From Aquabacterium parvum (GTDB lineage Bacteria > Pseudomonadota > Gammaproteobacteria > Burkholderiales > Burkholderiaceae_C), in the NCBI RefSeq assembly GCF_001447195.1, contig NZ_LFRI01000144.1:62001-126000 (forward strand): a stretch of DNA of 64,000 nucleotides. The letters run 5' to 3'. The position numbers and the translations under genes are program-made. Numbering within the stretch: the stretch's first letter is position 1; each line of letters opens with the position of its first letter. Below the pieces are notes generated by a model. The model saw only the letters and a program-made list of their open reading frames with translations, did not search any database and was not told the origin of the DNA. This document shows positions 1 through 8,397 of this stretch, in pieces.

Positions 1-1
1 T

Positions 2-196
2 ACCGGCATCATCGCTGGTGGCCCGATGCGCGCTGTCTTCGAAGTGATGGGCATCACCGACATCGTCGCCAAGAGCCTGGGTTCTTCGAACCCGTACAAC
101 ATGGTTCGCGCCACGTTCGACGCCCTGGCCAAGGCCACGACGCCGGCCGAAGTCGCTGCCAAGCGCGGTCTGAACGTTGAACAGCTGTTCAACTGA
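2..196 (+). CDS. rpsE: 30S ribosomal protein S5, C-terminal part
   Basis: Only the last 64 residues and the TGA stop are inside the window; the gene begins before base 1. The visible part has the conserved S5 C-terminal region with a GGPMR turn, the GITD(I/V) element, the SxNPYN motif and a short helix ending in LFN. S5 sits in the small subunit body and takes part in translational accuracy. It is followed after 16 bases by rpmD and then rplO and secY, the usual end of the bacterial spc operon, so the operon very likely continues upstream with rplR and rplF. Nothing odd is seen. Confidence 0.97.
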   Translation, partial: TGIIAGGPMRAVFEVMGITDIVAKSLGSSNPYNMVRATFDALAKATTPAEVAAKRGLNVEQLFN

Positions 197-212
197 TCGC
201 TGGAGAGCAGAC

Positions 213-395
213 ATGAGCGAAAAGAAAACCGTCACCGTCAAGCTGATCCGCAGCGTGATTGGCTGCAAAGCCGACCACCGCGCCACCGTGAAGGGCCTGG
301 GCCTGCGTCGCATGAACAGCACCGCTGTTCTGGAAGACACGCCCGCCGTGCGCGGCATGATCACCAAGGTCCGTTACCTGGTCCAGGTGCTGTAA
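213..395 (+). CDS. rpmD: 50S ribosomal protein L30
   Basis: A 60-residue protein, normal length for bacterial L30. The chosen ATG lies eight bases after the purines GGAGAG of the rpsE-rpmD gap; a longer reading frame starting at 177 would run into rpsE and is not needed. The VKLIRSxIG opening and the GLGLRRMNS segment are typical of L30. It is a small protein of the large subunit. It lies between rpsE and rplO in the standard spc order and is presumably co-transcribed with them. Confidence 0.97.
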   Translation: MSEKKTVTVKLIRSVIGCKADHRATVKGLGLRRMNSTAVLEDTPAVRGMITKVRYLVQVL

Positions 396-420
396 GGCAC
401 TCGGCAGTCAGAGGAACATC

Positions 421-855
421 ATGGAACTCAACAGCATCAAGCCCGCATCGGGTGCCAAGCATGCCAAGCGCCGCGTCGGCCGTGGCATCGGCTCCGGCCT
501 GGGCAAGACCGCCGGTCGCGGTCACAAGGGTCAGAAGTCGCGTTCGGGCGGCTACCACAAGGTCGGTTTCGAAGGCGGTCAAATGCCTTTGCAACGCCGC
601 CTGCCCAAGCGTGGCTTCAAGTCGCAAAGCCTGAAGTACAACGCCGAAATCACCCTGGGCGAGCTGCAAGCTCTGGGCGCCGCTGAAGTCGACGTCCTGA
701 CCCTGAAGCAAGCCGGCCTCGTGCCCCAGCTGGCCAAGGTCGTCAAGGTGATCAAGTCGGGTGAACTGTCTGCCAAGGTCGTCCTCAAGGGCATCGGCGT
801 CACCGCCGGCGCCAAGGCCGCGATCGAAGCAGCCGGTGGCTCCATCGCTGAGTAA
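421..855 (+). CDS. rplO: 50S ribosomal protein L15
   Basis: A 144-residue protein of normal L15 length. The N-terminal third is glycine-, arginine- and lysine-rich ([22 protein letters not shown], split here as [10 protein letters not shown] and [12 protein letters not shown]), the extended rRNA-binding tail of L15; the C-terminal half is the globular domain ending with the [14 protein letters not shown] pattern. It helps assemble the large subunit around 23S rRNA. The ATG is preceded by AGAGGAAC, a clear ribosome binding site, 25 bases after rpmD. It belongs to the spc operon. Confidence 0.97.
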   Translation: MELNSIKPASGAKHAKRRVGRGIGSGLGKTAGRGHKGQKSRSGGYHKVGFEGGQMPLQRRLPKRGFKSQSLKYNAEITLGELQALGAAEVDVLTLKQAGLVPQLAKVVKVIKSGELSAKVVLKGIGVTAGAKAAIEAAGGSIAE

Positions 856-904
856 CTCAGCGGACAACGCGAACACGAAACGTCAAGCCTGAACAGGACT
901 CAGC

Positions 905-2215
905 GTGGCAACTTCTCCCACTCAACTGGCACAAAGCGGCAAGTACGGCGACCTCCAGCGTCGCCTGGTCTTCCTGCTGCTCGCGCTGGTCGTCTACCGC
1001 ATCGGGGCACACATCCCCGTGCCCGGTATCGACCCGGCGCAGCTGCAACAGTTGTTCAAGGGCCAGCAAGGCGGCATCCTGAGTCTGTTCAACATGTTCT
1101 CGGGCGGTGCGCTGTCGCGCTTCACCGTGTTCGCGCTGGGCATCATGCCCTACATCTCTGCGTCCATCATCATGCAGATGATGGGCTACGTGATCCCGCA
1201 ACTGGAGCAGCTCAAGAAAGAGGGCGAAGCCGGTCGGCGCAAGATCACGCAATACACCCGTTACGGCACGCTGGGTCTGGCCCTGTTCCAGTCCTTCGGC
1301 ATCGCTGTGGCACTGGAAGGCACTGCTGGCCTGGTCATCAGCCCCGGCTTTGGCTTCCGCATGACCACGGTCATCAGTTTGACCGCTGGCACGATGTTCC
1401 TGATGTGGTTGGGTGAGCAGATCACCGAGCGCGGTCTGGGCAACGGCATCTCGATCCTGATTTTCGGTGGCATCGCCGCAGGCCTGCCTGGTGCACTGGC
1501 CGGTTTGTTCGAGCTGATCCGCACTGGCGCCATGAGCATCCCCGCGGCCATCTTCATCGTCGCCCTGGTGGGCCTGGTGACCTACGCCGTGGTGTTCGTC
1601 GAGCGTGGCCAACGCAAGATCCTGGTGAACTACGCCAAGCGTCAGGTGGGCAACCGTGTGTACGGTGGCCAGTCTTCGCACCTGCCGCTCAAGATCAACA
1701 TGGCCGGCGTGATCCCCCCGATCTTCGCGTCGTCGATCATCCTGCTGCCAACCACCGCTGTGGGCTGGTTCGCCACGGGTGACAGCATGCGCTGGCTGAA
1801 AGACATCGCCGCCATGCTCTCGCCAGGTCAGCCGATCTACGTGATCCTGTATTCGGTGGCCATCGTTTTCTTCTGCTTCTTCTACACGGCCCTGGTGTTC
1901 AACAGCCGCGAGACCGCAGACAACCTGAAAAAGAGTGGTGCTTTCATCCCCGGGATCCGTCCTGGCGACCAAACCGCTCGATACATTGATAAAATTCTGG
2001 CCCGCCTCACGCTTGTTGGCGCCGTCTACATCACTGCGGTGTGCCTGCTGCCCGAGTTCCTCGTGCTCAAGTACAACGTTCCCTTCTACTTCGGTGGGAC
2101 TTCCCTGCTCATCATCGTGGTTGTCACGATGGACTTCTGGGCCCAGGTTCAGTCCTACGTCATGTCTCAGCAGTATGACTCTCTGCTGAAAAAGGCAAAT
2201 TTCAAGGCAAGCTGA
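905..2215 (+). CDS. secY: Protein translocase subunit SecY
   Basis: A 436-residue polytopic membrane protein, the pore of the SecYEG translocon that exports unfolded proteins across, or inserts them into, the inner membrane. The predicted start is GTG at 905; an upstream in-frame ATG is not seen. Recognisable parts are the plug-region segment with [19 protein letters not shown], the cytoplasmic loop with [16 protein letters not shown], and the C-terminal loop with [15 protein letters not shown]. It follows rplO after 49 bases as in other spc operons. SecB, which feeds substrates to the Sec system, is encoded at 29736-30185 of the same window. Confidence 0.97.
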   Translation: MATSPTQLAQSGKYGDLQRRLVFLLLALVVYRIGAHIPVPGIDPAQLQQLFKGQQGGILSLFNMFSGGALSRFTVFALGIMPYISASIIMQMMGYVIPQLEQLKKEGEAGRRKITQYTRYGTLGLALFQSFGIAVALEGTAGLVISPGFGFRMTTVISLTAGTMFLMWLGEQITERGLGNGISILIFGGIAAGLPGALAGLFELIRTGAMSIPAAIFIVALVGLVTYAVVFVERGQRKILVNYAKRQVGNRVYGGQSSHLPLKINMAGVIPPIFASSIILLPTTAVGWFATGDSMRWLKDIAAMLSPGQPIYVILYSVAIVFFCFFYTALVFNSRETADNLKKSGAFIPGIRPGDQTARYIDKILARLTLVGAVYITAVCLLPEFLVLKYNVPFYFGGTSLLIIVVVTMDFWAQVQSYVMSQQYDSLLKKANFKAS

Positions 2216-2386
2216 ATGCAGTGGCCTACCACTGCCAACACCCAGTGCGGCAACGCCTGAAGTGTGAAGCTTGAATCAGGTTTGAGTCGGTGCTCGCATC
2301 GTGTTCCGGGCGAAGTGAGCTGGAGTTTTTGACCCCGGAAACGTGGGCGAATTTCCGCTGGGTAACTGGCGGTTCAGGAGAAGACC

Positions 2387-2500
2387 ATGAAAGTCTCGGC
2401 ATCCGTCAAGGTCATGTGCCGCAATTGCAAAATCATCCGCCGCAAGGGCGTGGTCCGCGTGATCTGCACGGACCCCCGCCACAAGCAGCGTCAAGGCTGA
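2387..2500 (+). CDS. rpmJ: 50S ribosomal protein L36
   Basis: A 37-residue protein, too short for ordinary ORF cut-offs. It starts MKVSASVK and carries the L36 zinc-ribbon pattern C-x2-C-x12-C-x4-H (CRNC ... VICTDPRHK), so this is the zinc-binding form. A strong Shine-Dalgarno AGGAGAAG precedes the ATG by a few bases. In many Burkholderiales infA lies just upstream; here the 171 bases between secY and rpmJ contain no IF-1 reading frame. rpsM follows after 44 bases. Confidence 0.95.
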   Translation: MKVSASVKVMCRNCKIIRRKGVVRVICTDPRHKQRQG

Positions 2501-2544
2501 TCGCCGCCTGACCAGGCGACGACACACGCGTTCAGAGGACAGTT

Positions 2545-2907
2545 ATGGCACGTATTGCTGGCATCAACATTCCGCCGCACAAGCACACCGAAATCGGTCT
2601 GACTTCGATCTACGGCATTGGTCGCACCACCGCGCAGAAGATCTGCTCGGCTGCAGGCATTCCCTTCAACAAGAAGATCAAGGAATTGACCGACGGCGAC
2701 CTGGAAAAGATTCGGGAAGAAGTGGGCAAGCTCACCATTGAAGGTGACCTGCGTCGCGAACTCTCGATGAACATCAAGCGCTTGATGGACCTGGGCTGCT
2801 ATCGCGGCTTCCGTCACCGCCGTGGCCTGCCGATGCGTGGTCAACGCACCCGCACGAATGCCCGCACCCGCAAGGGTCCGCGCAAGGCCATCGCTGGCAA
2901 GAAGTGA
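2545..2907 (+). CDS. rpsM: 30S ribosomal protein S13
   Basis: A 120-residue S13. It opens with [10 protein letters not shown], has the helix-two-turn-helix region with [14 protein letters not shown], and ends in a basic tail with the [18 protein letters not shown] signature. S13 binds the head of the 30S subunit and contacts the P-site tRNA and the large subunit. The ATG follows AGAGGACAG. It is the second gene of the rpmJ-rpsM-rpsK group; 36 bases separate it from rpsK. Confidence 0.98.
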   Translation: MARIAGINIPPHKHTEIGLTSIYGIGRTTAQKICSAAGIPFNKKIKELTDGDLEKIREEVGKLTIEGDLRRELSMNIKRLMDLGCYRGFRHRRGLPMRGQRTRTNARTRKGPRKAIAGKK

Positions 2908-2943
2908 TCCGCGCTGGTTGACTGAGTTCGAAAGAGAAACATC

Positions 2944-3348
2944 ATGGCAAAAGCACCTGCGAACAGCGCTGCCCGTCGTGTGAGCAAGAAGGTCCGCAAG
3001 AACATTGCTGACGGCATCGCCCACGTGCACGCTTCGTTCAACAACACCATCATCACCATCACCGACCGCCAAGGCAATGCTTTGTCGTGGGCTTCGTCGG
3101 GTGGTCAGGGCTTCAAGGGCTCGCGCAAGTCGACCCCCTTCGCTGCCCAGGTGGCTGCTGAAGTGGCCGGCCGCGCTGCTCAAGAGCAAGGCATCAAGAA
3201 CCTCGACGTCGAGATCAAGGGCCCTGGCCCTGGTCGCGAGTCGTCGGTTCGCGCCCTGGCTTCGCTGGGCATCCGGATCAACTCCATCTCGGACGTGACC
3301 CCGGTTCCCCACAACGGTTGCCGTCCTCAGAAGCGTCGCCGCATCTGA
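2944..3348 (+). CDS. rpsK: 30S ribosomal protein S11
   Basis: A 134-residue S11 with the family's [13 protein letters not shown] segment, the [19 protein letters not shown] region and the basic C-terminus ending in [13 protein letters not shown]. It forms part of the 30S platform near the mRNA exit. The start follows GAAAGAGAAAC. After rpsK there is an unusually long 266-base gap with two inverted repeats before rpsD, so transcription may be adjusted at this point. Confidence 0.98.
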   Translation: MAKAPANSAARRVSKKVRKNIADGIAHVHASFNNTIITITDRQGNALSWASSGGQGFKGSRKSTPFAAQVAAEVAGRAAQEQGIKNLDVEIKGPGPGRESSVRALASLGIRINSISDVTPVPHNGCRPQKRRRI

Positions 3349-3387
3349 TGTCAGCCGGTCGGTGCCTGTAAAAGGGCGCCGAACAAG

Positions 3388-3449
3388 CACCTCGCACGGG
3401 TTCTCTCGGCGAGGTGTTGCCGTTCCATGATCCCGACTTGATCGTCGGG
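3388..3449 (+). terminator. Two stem-loops between rpsK and rpsD
   Basis: The first has a perfect 8-bp stem (3388-3395 with 3409-3416, CACCTCGC / GCGAGGTG, 13-base loop). The second has a 6-bp stem (3432-3437 with 3444-3449, CCCGAC / GTCGGG) followed by TTATTTCT, a weak T-run. Either could be a partial terminator or an mRNA-stabilising element after the rpsM-rpsK part of the operon. No long T tract is seen, so a complete stop is not proven. Confidence 0.4.
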
Positions 3450-3477
3450 TTATTTCTGGATCGGTTTGCCTGCTTGC

Positions 3478-3483
3478 TACAAT
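3478..3483 (+). promoter_or_regulatory. Possible -10 element upstream of rpsD
   Basis: TACAAT lies 132 bases before the rpsD GTG and just after the two stem-loops. The same hexamer stands before ilvE and purU in this window. A convincing -35 hexamer at 16-18 bases is not seen, so an internal promoter for rpsD-rpoA-rplQ is only a possibility. Confidence 0.3.
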
Positions 3484-3614
3484 CGCAGGTTCCCCGACGC
3501 TGGGCGGCTTGTTGCTGCCTGGTTCAATGAAGCCCACCGTCTGTGCGCCCAGGCCCGCAGACTCGCGCCGGCGCCCTTCAGGGGCTGGCGTCAGATCAAA
3601 CAAGGACACCCAAA

Positions 3615-4238
3615 GTGGCACGTTACCTCGGACCCAAGGCCAAACTGGCCCGCCGCGAAGGCACCGACCTTTTCCTCAAGAGCGCCCGCCGCCCCATCAG
3701 CGACAAGGCCAAGTTCGACACCAAGCCTGGTCAACACGGCCGCACCTCTGGTTCGCGCACCTCCGACTTCGGCCTGCAACTGCGTGAAAAGCAGAAGGTC
3801 AAGCGCATGTACGGCGTGCTGGAAAAGCAATTCCGCCGCTACTTCGCCGAAGCCGAGCGCCGCAAGGGCAACACCGGTGCCAACCTGCTGGGCCTGCTCG
3901 AGTCGCGTCTGGACAACGTCGTCTACCGCATGGGCTACGCCTCCACCCGCGCTGAAGCGCGCCAACTGGTTGGCCACAAGGGCATCGTCGTCAACGGCGA
4001 AGTCGTGAACATCCCGTCCTACCTGGTCAAGACCGGTGACGTCGTCGCTGTTCGCGAGAAAGCCAAGAAGCAATTGCGCGTGCAAGAAGCCTACAAGCTG
4101 GCCGAGTCCATCGGTCTGCCGGGCTGGGTGCAAGTGGACGGCGCCAAGCTGGAAGGCGTGTTCAAGAAGACCCCGGATCGCGACGAGTTCGGCTCCGACA
4201 TCAACGAATCGCTGATCGTCGAACTGTATTCGCGTTGA
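3615..4238 (+). CDS. rpsD: 30S ribosomal protein S4
   Basis: With the GTG at 3615 the protein is 207 residues and starts (M)[15 protein letters not shown], the standard S4 beginning; the longer open frame upstream gives an unrelated arginine-rich extension and is rejected. A purine run AAGGAC lies nine bases before the GTG. S4 nucleates assembly of the 30S body and in many bacteria represses its own alpha operon. The S4 RNA-binding domain (about residues 97-160, [14 protein letters not shown] ... GHKGIVVNG) is intact. It is followed by rpoA after 166 bases. Confidence 0.97.
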   Translation: MARYLGPKAKLARREGTDLFLKSARRPISDKAKFDTKPGQHGRTSGSRTSDFGLQLREKQKVKRMYGVLEKQFRRYFAEAERRKGNTGANLLGLLESRLDNVVYRMGYASTRAEARQLVGHKGIVVNGEVVNIPSYLVKTGDVVAVREKAKKQLRVQEAYKLAESIGLPGWVQVDGAKLEGVFKKTPDRDEFGSDINESLIVELYSR

Positions 4239-4288
4239 TGCGAACGTTGGCCGCGTTGTGCGCCTTGCTGGTGCGCGCCGCGGCCCCT

Positions 4289-4349
4289 CGCCGTTGGGCT
4301 TTCGGGCTCGGCGGCGTGTGTTTTTCAGGGCCGGAGCATGGTGCTCCGG
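4289..4349 (+). terminator. Stem-loops between rpsD and rpoA
   Basis: An 11-bp stem with several G-T pairs (4289-4299 with 4306-4316) is followed by TGTGTTTTTC, which resembles a weak intrinsic terminator or attenuator. Just after it lies a perfect 8-bp stem with a 3-base loop (4331-4338 with 4342-4349, CCGGAGCA / TGCTCCGG) without T-run. rpoA must still be transcribed, so read-through or regulation is expected. Strength of the terminator is inferred only from the fold. Confidence 0.4.
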
Positions 4350-4404
4350 TTGGTCCAGCAGCCTTATCGGTGTAACGAGCCGAGGGTATTGACAGGAAGA
4401 CCTC

Positions 4405-5391
4405 ATGCAAACGAATTTGCTGAAACCCAAAGCCATCCAGGTGGAACCGCTCGGCGGTCACCGCGCCAAGGTCACGCTCGAGCCGTTCGAGCGCGGTTAT
4501 GGCCACACCCTCGGCAACGCGCTGCGTCGCGTGCTGCTGTCGTCGATGGTCGGTTTCGCACCCACGGAAGTCACCATCGCTGGTGTGCTGCACGAGTACT
4601 CGTCGATCGACGGCGTGCAAGAAGACGTGGTCAACATCATGCTGAACCTCAAGGGCGTGGTGTTCCGTCTGCACAACCGCGACGAAGTGACCCTGGTCCT
4701 GCGCAAGGACGGCGAAGGTCCTGTCACCGCCGCCGACATCCAGACCCCGCACGACATCGAGATCGTCAACCCTGGTCACGTCATCGGCCACCTGTCGCAA
4801 GGCGGCAAGCTGGACATGCAGATCAAGGTTGAAAAGGGCCGTGGCTACGTGCCTGGCAACGTGCGTCGCTACGGCGAAGAGTCGAGCAAGGCCATCGGCC
4901 GCATCGTGCTGGACGCTTCGTTCTCGCCGGTCAAGCGCGTGAGCTATACGGTCGAAAGCGCCCGCGTCGAGCAGCGCACCGACCTGGACAAGCTGGTCAT
5001 GGAAATCGAAACCAACGGCGCCATCTCGCCCGAGGAAGCGATCCGTGCTTCGGCCAAGATCCTGGTGGAACAGCTGGCTGTGTTCGCGCAACTGGAAGGC
5101 AGCGAGATCGCCGCTTTCGACGCGCCCGCCAAGTCGGCTCAGCACTTCGACCCGATCCTGCTGCGTCCGGTCGACGAGCTCGAGCTCACCGTGCGTTCGG
5201 CCAACTGCCTCAAGGCAGAGAACATCTACTACATCGGCGACCTCATCCAGCGCACCGAAACCGAGCTGCTCAAGACCCCGAACCTGGGTCGCAAGTCGCT
5301 CAACGAAATCAAGGAAGTGCTGGCTTCCCGTGGTCTGGCCCTGGGCTCGCGCCTGGAAGCCTGGCCGCCCCAAGGTCTGGACAAGCGTTGA
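4405..5391 (+). CDS. rpoA: DNA-directed RNA polymerase subunit alpha
   Basis: A 328-residue alpha subunit of normal length. Residues about 1-230 form the dimerising N-terminal domain (with the [16 protein letters not shown] motif near residue 32), and about 250-320 the C-terminal domain with the helix-hairpin-helix pattern ([15 protein letters not shown] ... [19 protein letters not shown]) that contacts UP elements and activators. It starts with an ATG preceded by AGGAAGACCTC. It lies in the alpha operon between rpsD and rplQ. Confidence 0.98.
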   Translation: MQTNLLKPKAIQVEPLGGHRAKVTLEPFERGYGHTLGNALRRVLLSSMVGFAPTEVTIAGVLHEYSSIDGVQEDVVNIMLNLKGVVFRLHNRDEVTLVLRKDGEGPVTAADIQTPHDIEIVNPGHVIGHLSQGGKLDMQIKVEKGRGYVPGNVRRYGEESSKAIGRIVLDASFSPVKRVSYTVESARVEQRTDLDKLVMEIETNGAISPEEAIRASAKILVEQLAVFAQLEGSEIAAFDAPAKSAQHFDPILLRPVDELELTVRSANCLKAENIYYIGDLIQRTETELLKTPNLGRKSLNEIKEVLASRGLALGSRLEAWPPQGLDKR

Positions 5392-5488
5392 TATTTTGAA
5401 AGTGGATGCACCCAGGGCACTGGGGCATCCGGTGCACCCGGCGGTACCTTGAACCGGCCGCCGGTTTTGATAATGAAAGGAAAGCACC

Positions 5489-5878
5489 ATGCGTCACGGT
5501 AACGGCCTCCGTAAACTCAACCGCACTTCGGCTCACCGCGCCGCCATGTTCCGCAACATGGCCAACTCGCTGATCGAGCACGAAGCCATCAAGACCACCG
5601 TGCCCAAGGCCAAGGAACTGCGTCGCATCGTCGAGCCGCTGATCACCCTGGCCAAGGTCCCGACCGTTGCCAACCGCCGTCTGGCTTTTGACCGCCTGCG
5701 CAACCGCGACAACGTGGTCAAGCTGTTCGACGTGCTGGGCCCCCTGTTTGCCAAGCGTCCTGGCGGCTACACCCGCATCCTGAAGATGGGCTATCGCGTG
5801 GGCGACAACGCTCCCATGGCCTTCATGGAACTGGTTGAGCGCAGCCACGCCGACGAAGCCGTCGAAGCTGGCGAGTGA
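5489..5878 (+). CDS. rplQ: 50S ribosomal protein L17
   Basis: A 129-residue L17 starting [17 protein letters not shown], the family signature, with the [19 protein letters not shown] segment in the middle. L17 is a large-subunit protein near the peptide exit tunnel. The ATG is preceded by AAAGGAAAGCACC, a very strong ribosome binding site. It is the last gene of the alpha operon; a good intrinsic terminator lies 58 bases downstream of its stop. Confidence 0.98.
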   Translation: MRHGNGLRKLNRTSAHRAAMFRNMANSLIEHEAIKTTVPKAKELRRIVEPLITLAKVPTVANRRLAFDRLRNRDNVVKLFDVLGPLFAKRPGGYTRILKMGYRVGDNAPMAFMELVERSHADEAVEAGE

Positions 5879-5936
5879 TCTCGGCTTGACGCCCCCGCTG
5901 GTCGACTTGGTCGGCCGGTGGTGAGGCTCAGAGCTC

Positions 5937-5968
5937 AAAAGCCCGTTGCGCAAGCAGCGGGCTTTTTT
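5937..5968 (+). terminator. Intrinsic terminator of the alpha operon
   Basis: A 9-bp GC-rich stem (5941-5949 with 5954-5962, one G-T pair) closes a GCAA tetraloop and is followed by six T, with four A before the stem. It fits the end of the rpsD-rpoA-rplQ transcript. Confidence 0.85.
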
Positions 5969-6001
5969 CTTGTGTTTCTTGGCTGATTTGGCGCCCGTGT
6001 A

Positions 6002-6030
6002 TGGTCATGGCGTCAAAAACGTGCCATAAT
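6002..6030 (+). promoter_or_regulatory. Promoter of the initiator tRNA genes
   Basis: TGGTCA (6002-6007, four of six matches to TTGACA) and CATAAT (6025-6030, five of six to TATAAT) are 17 bases apart; the tRNA begins 12 bases after the -10 hexamer. Position and spacing fit a vegetative sigma-70 promoter. Confidence 0.6.
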
Positions 6031-6042
6031 CTAAGTCTCAGT

Positions 6043-6119
<77 letters not shown>

Positions 6120-6121
6120 AA

Positions 6122-6169
6122 GAACACATGGGCTCAAGCCACGCACACCAGTGCTTGAGCCCGGTGTTC
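6122..6169 (+). repeat. Long hairpin between the two tRNA-fMet genes
   Basis: A perfect 10-bp stem (6130-6139 with 6153-6162, GGGCTCAAGC / GCTTGAGCCC) continues below a small bulge with another 6 bp (6122-6127 with 6164-6169, GAACAC / GTGTTC). No T-run follows. It could be a processing signal for a dicistronic tRNA precursor or simply part of a compound terminator; the function is not known. Confidence 0.6.
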
Positions 6170-6174
6170 GCAAA

Positions 6175-6199
6175 GCAAGTTTCAGAGCTTGCGTTTTTT
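6175..6199 (+). terminator. Possible terminator after tRNA-fMet copy 1
   Basis: A short stem (6175-6179 with 6188-6192, GCAAG / CTTGC) is followed by G and six T. The stem is short, so termination may be partial, allowing read-through into the second tRNA copy. Confidence 0.4.
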
Positions 6200-6222
6200 G
6201 CGAATGCCATCACCTCATCTGG

Positions 6223-6299
<77 letters not shown>

Positions 6300-6305
6300 A
6301 AAAAC

Positions 6306-6338
6306 AAAAAGGCCCCCTGGCAACAGGTGGCCTTTTTT
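6306..6338 (+). terminator. Intrinsic terminator after tRNA-fMet copy 2
   Basis: A 9-bp stem with one C-T mismatch (6311-6319 with 6324-6332) and a GCAA loop, five A before and six T after. Being A-rich on one side and T-rich on the other it could also act for the converging PEP-CTERM gene, whose stop is at 6387. Confidence 0.8.
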
Positions 6339-6386
6339 CATACGCGCGCCGCCCGCGGTGTGCTCCGCCGGGGGGCGAGTGCTGGG

Positions 6387-7127
6387 TCAGTCCAGCGGGG
6401 CGATCGGTGGGCGACGCAGAGCGCGCTTGCGCAGTCGAGCGACGACGAGTAAGCCGCTGCCCAGGCCTGCCATCAGCCATGCAGAAGGCTCGGGGACGGG
6501 CGAGATGCTCAGTCCCCTGGACACGAACAGGAAGCCGCGGGCGTAGAGCGGTGCCGTGGAACCGGTGTCTACATTGGCGAGCGCAAGTCCTGACAGATCA
6601 AGGTCGTATGTGCCTCGCTCGATGAGAAAGCTTGTCGGGCCGATATCCAGCGCGAAACTCTTGTTGCCGGTGCCAACCTGTTCCTGCGTCACCAGTTGGT
6701 TGAGCAACTCTTTGCCTTCGGGATCGCGCAGGATCACGCCAAAACCGAGCTGCGCACGTCCGGTCAGGGCGTTGACCAGCACGCCGCCAGACGCTGAAAA
6801 CACCAGTGTTGCCAGTTGCCCGATGTGCTCTTCGCTGAAGCGGAACTGCTGCTGTGTCGAGAGGTCCACGAAGCTTCGGCCGGATTGCGACTGAGCGTCA
6901 ACATTGAGCCCGCTGGGCGCATCGTCCAGAACCCTGGCCGATGCCAAGGTCCTGGGGCCGATCGTCAGCTCGGTCGGCTCGTTGCCGGTGAACTGGCGCA
7001 CCTCGCGTTGCCCATCGGCTTGCACAATGACCGTGGAGCGTTCCCAGGTGGTTTCGGTCGAGGCGTGCGCCGACGACATCAACAACCACAAGCTCGTAAC
7101 CACGAAGCGTCGCAGCTTGCCTTTCAT
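6387..7127 (-). CDS. PEP-CTERM sorted exported protein of unknown function
   Basis: 246 residues from the ATG at 7127, which has GGAGGG seven bases upstream; a longer frame to 7172 lacks this and hides the signal peptide. Residues 1-22 are a Sec signal peptide ending in AHA. The C-terminus has VPEPSAW at 211-217, then a hydrophobic stretch and a basic tail (RLRKRALRR), which is the PEP-CTERM sorting signal processed by exosortase. The middle part is not recognised; it may be a secreted surface or matrix protein. No exosortase gene is in the window. It is flanked by a terminator on its 3' side and is probably monocistronic. Confidence 0.85.
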   Translation of the reverse strand: MKGKLRRFVVTSLWLLMSSAHASTETTWERSTVIVQADGQREVRQFTGNEPTELTIGPRTLASARVLDDAPSGLNVDAQSQSGRSFVDLSTQQQFRFSEEHIGQLATLVFSASGGVLVNALTGRAQLGFGVILRDPEGKELLNQLVTQEQVGTGNKSFALDIGPTSFLIERGTYDLDLSGLALANVDTGSTAPLYARGFLFVSRGLSISPVPEPSAWLMAGLGSGLLVVARLRKRALRRPPIAPLD

Positions 7128-7226
7128 GGGCCCTCCGGTGTGAATGATTTTCGAGTGATCATCCAGCACCACCCTCTGGGTGTCAACGCCGCAGGAGGCA
7201 CGTGGCCGGTCGGCGCAGGCCTGAGG

Positions 7227-8321
7227 TCACGACAGAGCCGGGTAGTCTGTGTAGCCGTGCGGGCCTTGACCACCGTAGAGCGGCGCGTCTTTGAACAGCT
7301 CGTTGAGCGGCGCGTTTTCCTTGAAGCGGCGCACCAGGTCGGGGTTGCTGATCGTCAGGCGACCGAAGGAGATCAGGTCGGCGCGACCCGTGGCCACGGC
7401 TTCCTGAGCCATTTCCTTGGTGTAGCCGTTGTTGAGCATCCAAAAGCCGCTGTAGAGCTTGCGCAGCGCTTCGTAATCGAAAGGCGCGTTGTCGCGCGGG
7501 CCACCGGTGGCGCCTTCCACCACGTGGATGTAGACCGGGTGCAGCTTTTCGAGCTCGCGCACCACGTGCTCGAACAGCGGCTGAGGGTTGGACTCATTCG
7601 AGTCGTTGACCGGCGAGACAGGCGAGATGCGGATGCCGACTTTGCCGGCACCGATTTCGCCGATGACGGCGGTCATGACCTCGACCAGGAAGCGGGCGCG
7701 GTTTTCGATGGAGCCGCCGTACTGGTCGGTGCGGTGGTTGGAGCCGTCGCGCAGGAAGGCGTCGATCAGGTAGCCGTGGGCGCCGTGGATTTCGACACCG
7801 TCGAAGCCGGCCTCGATGGCGTGGCGTGCAGCGGTGCGGAAGTCATCGACGATGCCGGCGATTTCGGCGGTCTCGAGTGCGCGGGGCAGCGAGGTGTCGA
7901 CGTAGCCGGCGCCAGGGATGTAGGTCTTGGCGTTGGCGCGGATCGAAGAGGGGGCCACAGGGGCGTTTTCGCCGGGCTGGAAGGCGGTGTGCGACATGCG
8001 GCCGGTGTGCCACAGCTGCACGAAGATCTTGCCGCCCCGGGCGTGCACTTCGTCGGTGACTTGGCGCCAGCCAGCGATCTGCTCGGGGGTGTGCACGCCG
8101 GGTGTGGACACGTAGCCCTGGGCCTGGGCCGAGACCTGGGTGGCCTCCGCGATGATCAGGCCCAGGCTGGCGCGCTGAGCGTAGTACTCGATGGTCATGG
8201 GGCCCGGCACGTTGCCGGCTTCGGCGCGGTTGCGGGTCAGGGGGGCCATCACCATGCGGTTGGCCAGCTGGATGTCGCCCAGCTGGAAGGGTTGGAACAG
8301 GTCGCGAACGGTTTCGGTCAT
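7227..8321 (-). CDS. nemA: Alkene reductase, Old Yellow Enzyme family (NemA-like)
   Basis: 364 residues from the ATG at 8321; the frame upstream of it is not conserved-looking. It is an FMN-dependent TIM-barrel flavoprotein. Seen are the N-terminal RMVMAPLTRNRAE segment, the VEIHGAHGYLIDAFLRDGSNHR region with the substrate-binding histidine pair area, the QYGGSIENRARF motif and the C-terminal GPHGYTDYP of the NemA/YqjM-like class. Such enzymes reduce electrophilic alkenes, N-ethylmaleimide, quinones or nitro compounds with NAD(P)H. It lies 76 bases downstream of a TetR gene on the same strand, so a nemR-nemA type operon induced by reactive electrophiles is likely. Confidence 0.88.
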   Translation of the reverse strand: MTETVRDLFQPFQLGDIQLANRMVMAPLTRNRAEAGNVPGPMTIEYYAQRASLGLIIAEATQVSAQAQGYVSTPGVHTPEQIAGWRQVTDEVHARGGKIFVQLWHTGRMSHTAFQPGENAPVAPSSIRANAKTYIPGAGYVDTSLPRALETAEIAGIVDDFRTAARHAIEAGFDGVEIHGAHGYLIDAFLRDGSNHRTDQYGGSIENRARFLVEVMTAVIGEIGAGKVGIRISPVSPVNDSNESNPQPLFEHVVRELEKLHPVYIHVVEGATGGPRDNAPFDYEALRKLYSGFWMLNNGYTKEMAQEAVATGRADLISFGRLTISNPDLVRRFKENAPLNELFKDAPLYGGQGPHGYTDYPALS

Positions 8322-8397
8322 GAGGGGCTCCGGTGAACAGGGGCGAAGGATGCGTCGGGTGGACGCACATGGGTTGAAGGGGCGGGACGATGTCGCT

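Noticed and set aside
6816-8336. Plus-strand open frame of 506 codons
   Set aside because: Antisense to nemA and the PEP-CTERM gene, no recognisable domain.
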